From positions 1 to 6,881 of the forward strand of contig JAHRWO010000030.1 in the NCBI GenBank assembly GCA_019105125.1: DNA of 6,881 nucleotides, read 5' to 3'. Under the pieces are notes generated by a model. It had not been told where the DNA came from and made no database searches. It saw only the letters and a list, made by a program, of their open reading frames with translations. The translations under genes and the position numbers were made by a program. Below, in pieces: positions 1-5,859 of this stretch. Position 1 is the first letter of the stretch; the number at the start of each line of letters is the position of its first letter. Source of the DNA: Flavobacterium sp. GTDB lineage: Bacteria; Bacteroidota; Bacteroidia; Flavobacteriales; Flavobacteriaceae.

Positions 1-605
1 ATATTGATAACATTGTAAGACCAGTTTCTAAAGCAGGTCACGCTACTAAAGTTATTTTCTTAACAGCAGATGCATTCGGAGTAATGCCTCCAGTTTCTAA
101 ATTAACTCCAGAGCAAACAAAATATTACTTCTTGTCAGGATTCACAGCTAAATTAGCCGGAACTGAAAGAGGAGTAACTCAACCAGAGCCAACATTCTCA
201 GCTTGTTTCGGAAAAGCATTCTTATCATTACACCCAACAAAATACGGTGAAGAATTAGTTAAGAAAATGGAGCAACACAATGCTACAGCTTACATGGTTA
301 ACACAGGTTGGAACGGAACAGGAAAACGTATTTCAATTAAAGATACAAGAGCAATCATTGATGCTATTTTAGATGGTTCTATCGAGAAAGCAGAAACGAA
401 AACAGTTCCAGTATTTAATTTTGTTGTTCCTACTGCTTTGCCAAATGTAGACACTAACATTTTAGATCCAAGAAATACCTATGCTGATGCTGCTGAATGG
501 CAAACAAAAGCAGAAGATTTGGCTTCAAGATTCATCAAAAACTTCGTTCAATATACAGATAACGAAGAAGGAAAATCGTTAGTTGCAGCTGGTCCTCAAT
601 TGTAA
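1..605 (+). CDS. pckA: Phosphoenolpyruvate carboxykinase (ATP), C-terminal part, 5' end outside window
   Basis: This enzyme converts oxaloacetate and ATP to phosphoenolpyruvate, ADP and CO2, the committed step of gluconeogenesis in the cytosol. The window holds only the last 200 codons. The frame starts at base 3 and stays open to a TAA at 603-605, and the family is usually about 535-540 residues. The visible part follows the E. coli enzyme almost block by block: FLTADAFGV, the [15 protein letters not shown] segment, [30 protein letters not shown] and a C-terminus ending AAGPQL. By my recalled alignment, Arg (327-329) and Thr (345-347) of the GKRISIKDT block match the adenine-contacting Arg449 and Thr455 of E. 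coli PckA. The upstream ATP-binding P-loop and metal site lie outside. ATG at 84 is an internal methionine, not the start. A hairpin terminator follows the stop. Confidence 0.97.
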   Translation, partial: IDNIVRPVSKAGHATKVIFLTADAFGVMPPVSKLTPEQTKYYFLSGFTAKLAGTERGVTQPEPTFSACFGKAFLSLHPTKYGEELVKKMEQHNATAYMVNTGWNGTGKRISIKDTRAIIDAILDGSIEKAETKTVPVFNFVVPTALPNVDTNILDPRNTYADAAEWQTKAEDLASRFIKNFVQYTDNEEGKSLVAAGPQL

Positions 606-624
606 TTAGAGAAATTCATATAGT

Positions 625-655
625 AAAAAAGTCTCGAAATTTTCGGGACTTTTTT
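625..655 (+). terminator. Rho-independent terminator after pckA
   Basis: A hairpin pairs 631-638 with 642-649 around a 3-nt loop, with one T-G wobble at 634/646. It is extended by six A-T pairs (625-630 with 650-655), so the stem runs directly into a T run. It starts 20 bases after the pckA stop. The flanking A and T runs mean it could also work on the minus strand, as a backstop for the hemD transcript. Confidence 0.85.
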
Positions 656-672
656 GTTGGTATTAATCAAAC

Positions 673-702
673 AAAAAACCCAAACTCTTTCGAATTTGGG
701 TT
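673..702 (-). terminator. Rho-independent terminator after hemD
   Basis: An 8-bp stem (677-684 with 695-702, core CCCAAA/TTTGGG) encloses a 10-nt loop. Read on the minus strand it is followed by a run of six T (the A run at 673-678). This orientation fits termination of the leftward DUF4271-hemD transcript, whose last stop codon is at 724-726. On the plus strand the sequence after the stem is less T-rich. Confidence 0.75.
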
Positions 703-723
703 CTATATATTTTTGTTTGTTTT

Positions 724-1482
724 TTATTTTCCTTTATTAGCTTCAGCTACATATTTTTCCAAAGCTCCTGTCATCGATGGTGTTCCAGGGCTTGGAGCCA
801 TGATGTCAACACGTAAACCGTGTTCTAAAGCTTCTTTTTTAGTGGTTTCTCCAAAAACAGCAATTCTTGTGTTGTTTTGTTGGAAATCAGGGAAATTTTT
901 AAATAACGATTTAATTCCTGTTGGACTAAAGAACGCTAAAATGTCGTAATAAACATCTTTTAAGTCTGATAAATCACTCATTACCGTTCTGTAGAAAATA
1001 CCTTGTTTCCATTCTACTTTTAAACCATCTAATGTTTGAGGAACATCGGCGTTTAATTGGTCGGTATTTGGTAATAAGAATTTTTCGTCTTTATATTTCT
1101 TGATTAATGGAGCTAAATCAGCGAAGTCTTTTTGACCCACATAAATTTTTCTCTTTCTATATACTACATAACGTTGTAAGTAAAAAGCAACCGCTTCAGA
1201 CTGACAGAAATATTTTAAATCTTCTGGCACTTTGTAGCGCATTTCTTCAGCTACTCTAAAAAAGTGATCTACAGCATTTCTACTTGTTAATATGATGGCA
1301 GTATAATTATTTAAGTCGATTTTTTGAGCGCGAACTTCTTTAGCCGGAACACCTTCTACATGGATGAAAGGTCGAAAATCAACCTTTACTTTCAGTTTAT
1401 TTTGAAGCTCAAAATACGGAGAATTTTCTACTTTAGGCTCTGGTTGTGAAACTAATATTGTTTTCACTTTCAAATTTGACAT
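724..1482 (-). CDS. hemD: Uroporphyrinogen-III synthase (HemD)
   Basis: This cytosolic enzyme cyclises hydroxymethylbilane to uroporphyrinogen III, inverting ring D, in heme and sirohaem synthesis. The 252-residue product has the usual length and two-lobed HemD pattern. There is an N-terminal TILVSQPEP strand, the domain-1 segment ILTSRNAVDHFF (about residues 64-75), the domain-2 segment FFSPTGIKSLF (about 184-194), and the C-terminal block IAVFGETT...GLRVDI.APSPGTPSM (about 207-237). HemD is poorly conserved between phyla, so the call rests on this overall pattern. The frame is open up to an ATG at 1509, but that start would overlap the upstream gene by 19 bp. The ATG at 1482 is preferred because it leaves an 8-nt gap after the upstream stop with a purine-rich AGAGAG before it, and it begins right at the conserved domain. 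It is probably co-transcribed with the membrane gene upstream. Confidence 0.9.
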   Translation of the reverse strand: MSNLKVKTILVSQPEPKVENSPYFELQNKLKVKVDFRPFIHVEGVPAKEVRAQKIDLNNYTAIILTSRNAVDHFFRVAEEMRYKVPEDLKYFCQSEAVAFYLQRYVVYRKRKIYVGQKDFADLAPLIKKYKDEKFLLPNTDQLNADVPQTLDGLKVEWKQGIFYRTVMSDLSDLKDVYYDILAFFSPTGIKSLFKNFPDFQQNNTRIAVFGETTKKEALEHGLRVDIMAPSPGTPSMTGALEKYVAEANKGK

Positions 1483-1490
1483 ATTTCTCT

Positions 1491-2156
1491 CTAATTTTTT
1501 GTAAACCAATTATAAATAAAATAGTAAGGTGCTATTTCAAGGGTGCAAAGATATAAAATAAAATAAAATATTTTACGTAATAGTAAATTTTGATACAATT
1601 TCAATGCAACCAAGTAAGTAGTGATGTTTATGGTGATAAGGGTAATCAATAATGTCCAAAAAAACCAATCCGAATCAAACGAATTGTAGAATAAAATGAT
1701 ATTTACAGGTAATAAAATGAATCCAAAATAAGCTCTATAATTGACTTTCAATAAATTAAATTGCTCGTTGAATTCTTCAATTTTAAAAGCTGTTGCAATA
1801 ATTTTCTCAACTAAGAATTTGGAAAGGATAAAAACACTCAAAAAAGTGAAGATTTGGATGTAAACAATTAAGTCCGTTTTTTCAGCTCTATTAAATTGAT
1901 TTAAAACCAATAGCGTAAAAAATGAAAATGAAATTAATTGCAAAACAAACATCGAAATAGTAAAACCACTCATCAAGTTACTACTATCGCGATAAATTTT
2001 AGTGTATTTGTCGGAGTATGCCAAACGAACAAATTCGTTAAATCGTACAGAAGATATGGTTTTATTAATTGCAATTATAGCCACGCAAATCACAAACAAG
2101 ATGGTGGCCCAATCTTTGCTTTCGATGATTCTGTCGTGTAATTGAATTGCTAACAT
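1491..2156 (-). CDS. DUF4271-type integral membrane protein, upstream of hemD
   Basis: This is a 221-residue polytopic membrane protein with no assigned function. Hydrophobic stretches suggest about six membrane segments, near residues 16-31, 66-87, 96-121, 142-158, 164-186 and 193-219. A charged loop (about 32-62, containing RLAYSDKY.KIYRDSSNLM) lies between the first two. The C-terminal LYLCTLEIAPYYFIYNW is the signature I associate with DUF4271 proteins of Bacteroidota, recalled rather than searched. There are no obvious catalytic residues. Its TAG stop lies 8 nt before the preferred hemD ATG, so the two probably form a bicistronic operon. A TAnnTTTG-type box sits only 8 nt before the start codon, so the mRNA may have almost no 5' leader. 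A link to heme biosynthesis is suggested only by position. Confidence 0.82.
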   Translation of the reverse strand: MLAIQLHDRIIESKDWATILFVICVAIIAINKTISSVRFNEFVRLAYSDKYTKIYRDSSNLMSGFTISMFVLQLISFSFFTLLVLNQFNRAEKTDLIVYIQIFTFLSVFILSKFLVEKIIATAFKIEEFNEQFNLLKVNYRAYFGFILLPVNIILFYNSFDSDWFFWTLLITLITINITTYLVALKLYQNLLLRKIFYFILYLCTLEIAPYYFIYNWFTKN

Positions 2157-2164
2157 AATTGCTG

Positions 2165-2172
2165 CAAAATTA
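2165..2172 (-). promoter_or_regulatory. Putative -7 box for the DUF4271-hemD operon
   Basis: Read on the minus strand the sequence is TAATTTTG, a full match to the Bacteroidota -7 consensus TAnnTTTG. Its downstream edge is 8 nt from the ATG at 2156. I do not see a clear TTG -33 element at the expected distance, so this is a partial promoter prediction. Confidence 0.5.
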
Positions 2173-2233
2173 CAAAAAATACTGTCATATTCATTATTAT
2201 AAAATTATTAAGAATAGTCAGCTAGAAATACCT

Positions 2234-2241
2234 TATTTTTG
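2234..2241 (+). promoter_or_regulatory. Putative -7 box for the glycosyltransferase-dihydroorotase-lipoprotein operon
   Basis: The sequence TATTTTTG matches the Bacteroidota consensus TAnnTTTG and lies 21 nt before the ATG at 2263. A -33 TTG is not evident. The box includes the TTG at 2239 that could be read as an in-frame start. Its role as a promoter argues against that TTG being the translation start. Confidence 0.55.
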
Positions 2242-2262
2242 CAATTGAAATACAAGTTTTTT

Positions 2263-2985
2263 ATGGCTCAGGGTATAGTTATTATTCCAACATTCAACGA
2301 AATTGAAAATATAGAAGCGATTGTAAAGGCGGTCTTTGCTTTGCCAACTCCTTTTCATGTTTTAATTGTGGATGATAATTCGCCTGATGGTACAGCGGCA
2401 AAAGTAGAAGAACTACAAAAAGAATTTCCAACACAATTGCACTTGAAAGTACGCATGAAAAAATCGGGTTTAGGAACGGCTTATGTGGCTGGGTTTAAAT
2501 GGGCGCTTTCTCATGGATATGATTATGTTTTTGAAATGGATGCCGATTTTTCTCATAATCCAAACGATTTAGAAAAGCTGTTAGCTGCGTGTGAAAACGG
2601 TGCTGATGTAGCAATTGGTTCTCGATATTCTAACGGGGTTAATGTGGTGAATTGGCCTTTGAGTCGTGTTTTGCTTTCATATTTTGCTTCTGTATATGTA
2701 AGAATGATAACAGGCATGAAAATTGCAGATGCTACGGCAGGTTTTAAATGTTACAAAAGACAAGTTTTAGAAGCTATCAACTTAGATAAAATAAAGTTTG
2801 TGGGTTATGCGTTTCAGATTGAAATGAAATACCGTGCTTTTGTCAAAAATTTTAAAATTGTAGAAGTGCCTATCATTTTTACCGATAGAACTAAAGGACA
2901 ATCCAAAATGAGTGGAGGAATTATCCGTGAAGCCGTTGTTGGAGTGATAATGTTGAGATTACGTAAAATATTTAATAGACTATAA
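2263..2985 (+). CDS. Polyprenol monophosphomannose synthase-like GT2 glycosyltransferase
   Basis: This family (DPM1-like, GT2) transfers mannose from GDP-mannose to polyprenyl phosphate at the cytoplasmic membrane face, giving a lipid-linked sugar donor for glycan assembly or protein mannosylation. The 240-residue protein shows the family blocks in order: VIIPTFNEIENI (6-17), nucleotide-binding VDDNSPDGT (36-44), GLGTAYVAGFKWAL (69-82), the metal-binding MDADFSHNP (92-100, D93 and D95), GSRY (119-122), ADATAGFKCY (155-164) and FTDRTKGQSKMS (206-217). It lacks the C-terminal membrane segments of longer homologues, so it is the short soluble or peripheral form. The sugar donor is inferred from family. 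The ATG at 2263 is chosen over a TTG at 2239 because that TTG lies in the -7 box and the conserved fold starts right after MAQG. Its TAA stop overlaps the next ATG by one base. Confidence 0.9.
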   Translation: MAQGIVIIPTFNEIENIEAIVKAVFALPTPFHVLIVDDNSPDGTAAKVEELQKEFPTQLHLKVRMKKSGLGTAYVAGFKWALSHGYDYVFEMDADFSHNPNDLEKLLAACENGADVAIGSRYSNGVNVVNWPLSRVLLSYFASVYVRMITGMKIADATAGFKCYKRQVLEAINLDKIKFVGYAFQIEMKYRAFVKNFKIVEVPIIFTDRTKGQSKMSGGIIREAVVGVIMLRLRKIFNRL

Positions 2986-4331
2986 TGAGTACTGTTTTAA
3001 TTCGAAATGCCAAAATTGTTAATGAAGGAGCTATTTTTGAGGGTGATATTTTAATTGAAAATGAATTCATTAATGAAATTGCTGAGAAAATTAGTCCAAA
3101 ATCATCTGACTGTGTTATTATTGATGCAGAAGGGAGTTATGTGATTCCCGGAGCTATTGACGATCAAGTGCATTTTAGAGAGCCTGGGCTTACTCATAAA
3201 GGAAATATTGAAACTGAAAGTAGAGCTGCAGTTGCTGGCGGAATCACGTCATTTATAGAGCAACCAAATACAGTTCCAAATGCCGTTACGCAAGAGCTTT
3301 TAGAAGATAAATATCAAATTGCAGCTAAAACATCATATGCGAATTATTCGTTTATGATGGGAGGAACCAATGACAATCTAGAAGAAGTTTTAAAAACCAA
3401 TCCAAGAAATGTTGCCGGAATTAAATTGTTTTTGGGTTCTTCAACAGGTAATATGTTGGTGGATAATCCGGAAGTTTTAGAAAAGATTTTTTCTTCAACA
3501 AAAATGTTAATTGCGGTTCATTGTGAAGATGAGGCTACGATTAAAGCCAATACTCAAAAATATATAGAAGAATATGGTGATGATATTCCTATGAAATTTC
3601 ATCATTTAATTCGAAGTGAAGAAGCATGTTATTTGTCTTCTTCAAGAGCAATTGAGTTGGCAAAGAAAACAGGAGCTCGTTTGCATGTTTTTCATTTGTC
3701 AACAGCAAAAGAAATGGAGTTGTTTACCAATAAAATTCCATTAGAGCAAAAACAAATTACCGCTGAGGTTTGTATTCATCATTTGTGGTTTACCGATGCG
3801 GATTATGATGCAAAAGGGTCATTAATTAAATGGAATCCAGCAGTTAAAACTCAAGCAGACAAAGATGCACTTTGGAAAGCGTTATTAGATGATAGAATCG
3901 ATGTAATTGCTACTGATCATGCTCCTCATACTTTAGAAGAAAAATGCAATCCATATTTAACTTGTCCTTCAGGTGGTCCGTTAGTACAACATGCGGTTGT
4001 AGCTTTATTTGAAGCGCATCATCAAGGAAAAATTTCAGTAGAAAAGATTGTAGAAAAGATGTGTCACAATCCAGCTAAAATTTTTAAAATTGAGAAACGT
4101 GGCTTTATTCGTGAAGGATATTATGCCGATTTAGCAATTGTTAATGCGCATTTGCCTTGGAATGTAAAAAAAGAGAATATTTTATATAAATGCGGTTGGT
4201 CGCCATTTGAAGGATATAATTTCAAATCGAGAGTAACTCATACTTTTGTTAACGGAAAATTAGTTTATCAAAACGGTAAAGTAAAAGATTTAAAAGTAGG
4301 CCAACGTTTATTATTTGAAAGAGAAATATAA
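2985..4331 (+). CDS. pyrC: Dihydroorotase (amidohydrolase superfamily) with Gln in the HxH site
   Basis: Dihydroorotase cyclises N-carbamoyl-L-aspartate to dihydroorotate, the third step of pyrimidine synthesis, in the cytosol. The 448-residue length and motifs fit the class I/CAD-like type: PGAIDDQVHFREPGLTHKG (55-73), PNT (94-96), GIKLFLGSSTGNM (145-157) with K147 at the position of the carboxylated lysine of related enzymes, HCED (179-182), LHVFHLST (233-240, H237), and the catalytic-Asp motif VIATDHAPHT (307-316, D311). A C-terminal strand segment (GYYADLAIV) completes the composite barrel. The unusual point is Q61 (codon 3165-3167), where the first His of the usual HxH metal site is expected; H63 is present. 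Other amidohydrolases such as allantoinase or hydantoinase are possible, but REPG and HAPHT favour dihydroorotase. It starts on the last base of the glycosyltransferase stop and ends overlapping the next start, so it is probably translationally coupled at both ends. Confidence 0.9.
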   Translation: MSTVLIRNAKIVNEGAIFEGDILIENEFINEIAEKISPKSSDCVIIDAEGSYVIPGAIDDQVHFREPGLTHKGNIETESRAAVAGGITSFIEQPNTVPNAVTQELLEDKYQIAAKTSYANYSFMMGGTNDNLEEVLKTNPRNVAGIKLFLGSSTGNMLVDNPEVLEKIFSSTKMLIAVHCEDEATIKANTQKYIEEYGDDIPMKFHHLIRSEEACYLSSSRAIELAKKTGARLHVFHLSTAKEMELFTNKIPLEQKQITAEVCIHHLWFTDADYDAKGSLIKWNPAVKTQADKDALWKALLDDRIDVIATDHAPHTLEEKCNPYLTCPSGGPLVQHAVVALFEAHHQGKISVEKIVEKMCHNPAKIFKIEKRGFIREGYYADLAIVNAHLPWNVKKENILYKCGWSPFEGYNFKSRVTHTFVNGKLVYQNGKVKDLKVGQRLLFEREI

Positions 4332-4708
4332 TGAGACAGTTATTCATTTTGTTTTTTGCTTTATTTGTAGTTTCTTGTTCAAAGAATCCGGTTAAAAAGC
4401 CCGAGCGTCTTTTAGAAGAAGAGGTAATGGTAGATATTATCTATGATGTTTCGTTATTGCAAGCCATTGAAGGAGCCTACCCAAATAAACTCATTGAACA
4501 GAACATAAAACCTAATCAATTTATTTTTGAAAAATACCAAATTGATAGTGTTATGTACAAGGAAAACCAATTATATTACGCAGCAGATTCTCGTGTTTAC
4601 AAAAGAATTTATAAAAAAGTATCTGAACGACTCGACCAAAACATACAAAAAGCAGGAAAGGTTATAAATGACCCTATAAAAAACAACGTTATTGAAGTTT
4701 CAGAATAG
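4331..4708 (+). CDS. DUF4296-type small lipoprotein
   Basis: This is a 125-residue putative lipoprotein of unknown function. The N-terminus is a type II signal peptide: a short basic start (MRQ), a hydrophobic core and a lipobox VVSC, with lipidation expected at Cys16. The residues after the cysteine are SKNPVKK, basic rather than the acidic run linked to surface export in Bacteroidota, so a periplasm-facing location is inferred. The mature part is helical and charged. Its stretch QIDSVMYKENQLYYAADSRVYKRIYKKV (about 70-97) resembles the core of DUF4296 as I remember it. Its ATG overlaps the dihydroorotase stop by one base, making it the last gene of the operon. Its last 20 bp overlap the end of the opposing epimerase gene. 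Confidence 0.85.
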   Translation: MRQLFILFFALFVVSCSKNPVKKPERLLEEEVMVDIIYDVSLLQAIEGAYPNKLIEQNIKPNQFIFEKYQIDSVMYKENQLYYAADSRVYKRIYKKVSERLDQNIQKAGKVINDPIKNNVIEVSE

Positions 4709-5681
4709 TTTTTAAATAATCTTCCTTTTTTTGAAAAACTAAACCTAATGTGTTTTCTATTTTTGTAGCTTCAAGCGGAGTAGTTGTGTGGGCAGAATGA
4801 GCTAAATTCCGTGAAAATTTTCTTTTTCGATTTGTTAATTTTGAGATCAACCAATCCATTCTCCAAGCTACCGCGGTTATCCATTTTGTGGCTTCTCTGT
4901 TGGGTTTTTTAACTTGTAATTCGATAGCAATATAATCAAGTAATTCTTTTGTGGAAATGTTTTCTCCCACTATAGTAAATCGTTCTCCGTTTATATTGCT
5001 TTTCATTAATTGTGTCATACATTTCACCACATCCTCAACACACACAATTCCAATATTTCCTTTCGTGTAAAATGTCATGCCTTTTTTTACAGATTGGATG
5101 ATCTGATCGCTTCCTTTTTTGGGAAAACCATAACCAAAAATAACACCTGGATTTACGATTACCACTTCAAGACCTTCCTGATGTCCACGCCATACTTCCA
5201 TTTCGGCTCCGTATTTTGTAATGGCGTAATCGCTATGTAAATCTTCAGGATTCCATTCTGTTTCTTCTGTGATGCTGTTTTCGTAATCTTTTGGTGTTCC
5301 TAAGGCAGCAATTGAACTCACATGGCAAAGTTTTTTTACGCCAAAATCAATGCAGCAATTTACAATATTTGCAGTGCCTTCAATGTTGATTTTTCTTAGT
5401 TCTTCTTCATCATTTGGATCAAATGAAATTAATGCAGCACAATGGTACACATAGGTAACATTCTGAAAGGCAATTTCTAAAGAAGGAATATCGGTGATAT
5501 CGCCTTTCACCCAATGAATTTTATCAAAAAGATTGGACTGATTATAAAATGTAAAAACATTCTTTACTTTTTCAATTTGCTTCTCTGAACGAAATAAAGC
5601 CTTTACTACTTCATTTTCTTGAAGAAGTTTTACTAGTAAATGAGAACCTACTAACCCTGTTGCTCCTGTGACTAAAATCAT
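4689..5681 (-). CDS. NAD(P)-dependent epimerase/dehydratase-like protein (extended SDR)
   Basis: This 330-residue Rossmann-fold oxidoreductase belongs to the extended short-chain dehydrogenase family. It shows the dinucleotide-binding motif TGATGLVGS (5-13, GxxGxxG), an acidic GDITD (60-64), YHCAALISF (79-87) lining the cofactor, VSSIAALG (121-128) with the active-site serine region, and the catalytic YAITK (Y152, K156), followed by VVIVNPGVIFG (173-183). The substrate cannot be told from sequence; the relatives I would compare are dihydroflavonol reductase/3-beta-HSD-like epimerases. The C-terminal half (about 255-305) is rich in basic residues and tryptophan (KWITAVAWRMDWLISKLTNRKRK) and may contact substrate or the membrane. 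The ATG at 5681 is the natural start because the Rossmann strand MILVTGATG begins immediately. It is convergent with the DUF4296 gene and divergent from tyrS. Confidence 0.88.
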   Translation of the reverse strand: MILVTGATGLVGSHLLVKLLQENEVVKALFRSEKQIEKVKNVFTFYNQSNLFDKIHWVKGDITDIPSLEIAFQNVTYVYHCAALISFDPNDEEELRKINIEGTANIVNCCIDFGVKKLCHVSSIAALGTPKDYENSITEETEWNPEDLHSDYAITKYGAEMEVWRGHQEGLEVVIVNPGVIFGYGFPKKGSDQIIQSVKKGMTFYTKGNIGIVCVEDVVKCMTQLMKSNINGERFTIVGENISTKELLDYIAIELQVKKPNREATKWITAVAWRMDWLISKLTNRKRKFSRNLAHSAHTTTPLEATKIENTLGLVFQKKEDYLKTILKLQ

Positions 5682-5685
5682 GTGG

Positions 5686-5693
5686 TAAAGATA
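5686..5693 (-). promoter_or_regulatory. Possible near-consensus -7 box for the epimerase gene
   Basis: On the minus strand the sequence is TATCTTTA, one mismatch from TAnnTTTG and nearly the same as the tyrS box TATCTTTG. Only 4 nt separate it from the ATG at 5681, so transcription would begin at or next to the start codon. This is a weak call; no -33 element is evident. Confidence 0.3.
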
Positions 5694-5703
5694 AGATTTT
5701 TTG

Positions 5704-5745
5704 AGAAGATAGAATATAGATATTAGAAGTTAGAAAATAGACTTG
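5704..5745. repeat. Degenerate 7-nt tandem repeat, six units (AGAannT)
   Basis: AGA occurs at 5704, 5711, 5718, 5725, 5732 and 5739, that is, exactly every 7 bases for six units, with a T in the seventh position of the first five. The three bases between are variable. No open frame with a start codon runs through it. It lies between the epimerase start and the hexamer tract. Confidence 0.7.
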
Positions 5746-5761
5746 ACTTTATTATTGATTT

Positions 5762-5804
5762 TTGCATTTGAAATTGAACTTGAATTTGCCCTTGAATTTT
5801 GAAT
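5762..5804. repeat. Degenerate 6-nt tandem repeat, seven units (TTGnnn, mostly TTGAAn)
   Basis: TTG occurs at 5762, 5768, 5774, 5780, 5786 and 5792, exactly every 6 bases, and once more at 5799 after a 1-nt slip. Five of the seven units are TTGAAn. In the frame of the hexamers a TGA at 5756-5758 precedes it, another TGA at 5800-5802 follows, and there is no start codon, so it is not coding. Confidence 0.7.
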
Positions 5805-5808
5805 AAAA

Positions 5809-5824
5809 CTTTTAAACTTTTAAA
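5809..5824. repeat. Two tandem copies of the octamer CTTTTAAA
   Basis: The octamer at 5809-5816 is repeated exactly at 5817-5824 and is followed by a partial, diverged third unit. Each copy holds the palindrome TTTAAA. The tract lies directly upstream of the tyrS -7 box, where a -33 element would be expected. Confidence 0.6.
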
Positions 5825-5832
5825 CTAAAAAC

Positions 5833-5840
5833 TATCTTTG
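5833..5840 (+). promoter_or_regulatory. Putative -7 box of the tyrS promoter
   Basis: TATCTTTG matches the Bacteroidota consensus TAnnTTTG and ends 19 nt before the tyrS ATG. At the -33 distance there is TTTT within the octamer repeat rather than the expected TTTG. No T-box-like leader is present; the space to the start codon is too short. Confidence 0.6.
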
Positions 5841-5859
5841 CTCAAATTATTTAAGAATC

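Noticed and set aside
713..949. Open frame on the plus strand opposite the end of hemD
   Set aside because: It is antisense to a well-supported gene, starts inside the terminator region and encodes no recognisable domain.
1483..1509. An upstream ATG at 1509 that would extend HemD by nine residues
   Set aside because: It would overlap the upstream gene by 19 bp and adds a non-conserved KKLER-type tail. The ATG at 1482 has a purine-rich stretch before it and begins at the conserved domain.
1938..2141. Open frame on the plus strand opposite the DUF4271 gene
   Set aside because: It is a shadow of a membrane-protein gene; the composition is unlike a real protein and no promoter is visible.
2239..2262. 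An in-frame TTG start that would add eight residues to the glycosyltransferase
   Set aside because: The TTG is part of the -7 box TATTTTTG, so it would lie at or before the transcript start, and the conserved GT2 fold begins just after the ATG at 2263.
4676..4694. Possible weak terminator for the epimerase transcript (short CAA/TTG pairing followed by six T on the minus strand)
   Set aside because: Only three pairs can form around the AACGTT palindrome, too weak to call.
4709..4740. A T-run/A-run pair after the DUF4296 gene as an operon terminator
   Set aside because: Only A-T pairs are possible and there is no GC stem; it also lies inside the epimerase coding sequence.
5010..5240. Open frame on the plus strand inside the epimerase gene
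   Set aside because: It is antisense to conserved SDR motifs, with no supporting signal.
5704..5824. CRISPR-like array or decayed coding sequence
   Set aside because: The units are 6-8 nt with no spacers, and the frames are broken by stops with no start codon, so it is neither a CRISPR nor a recognisable gene remnant.
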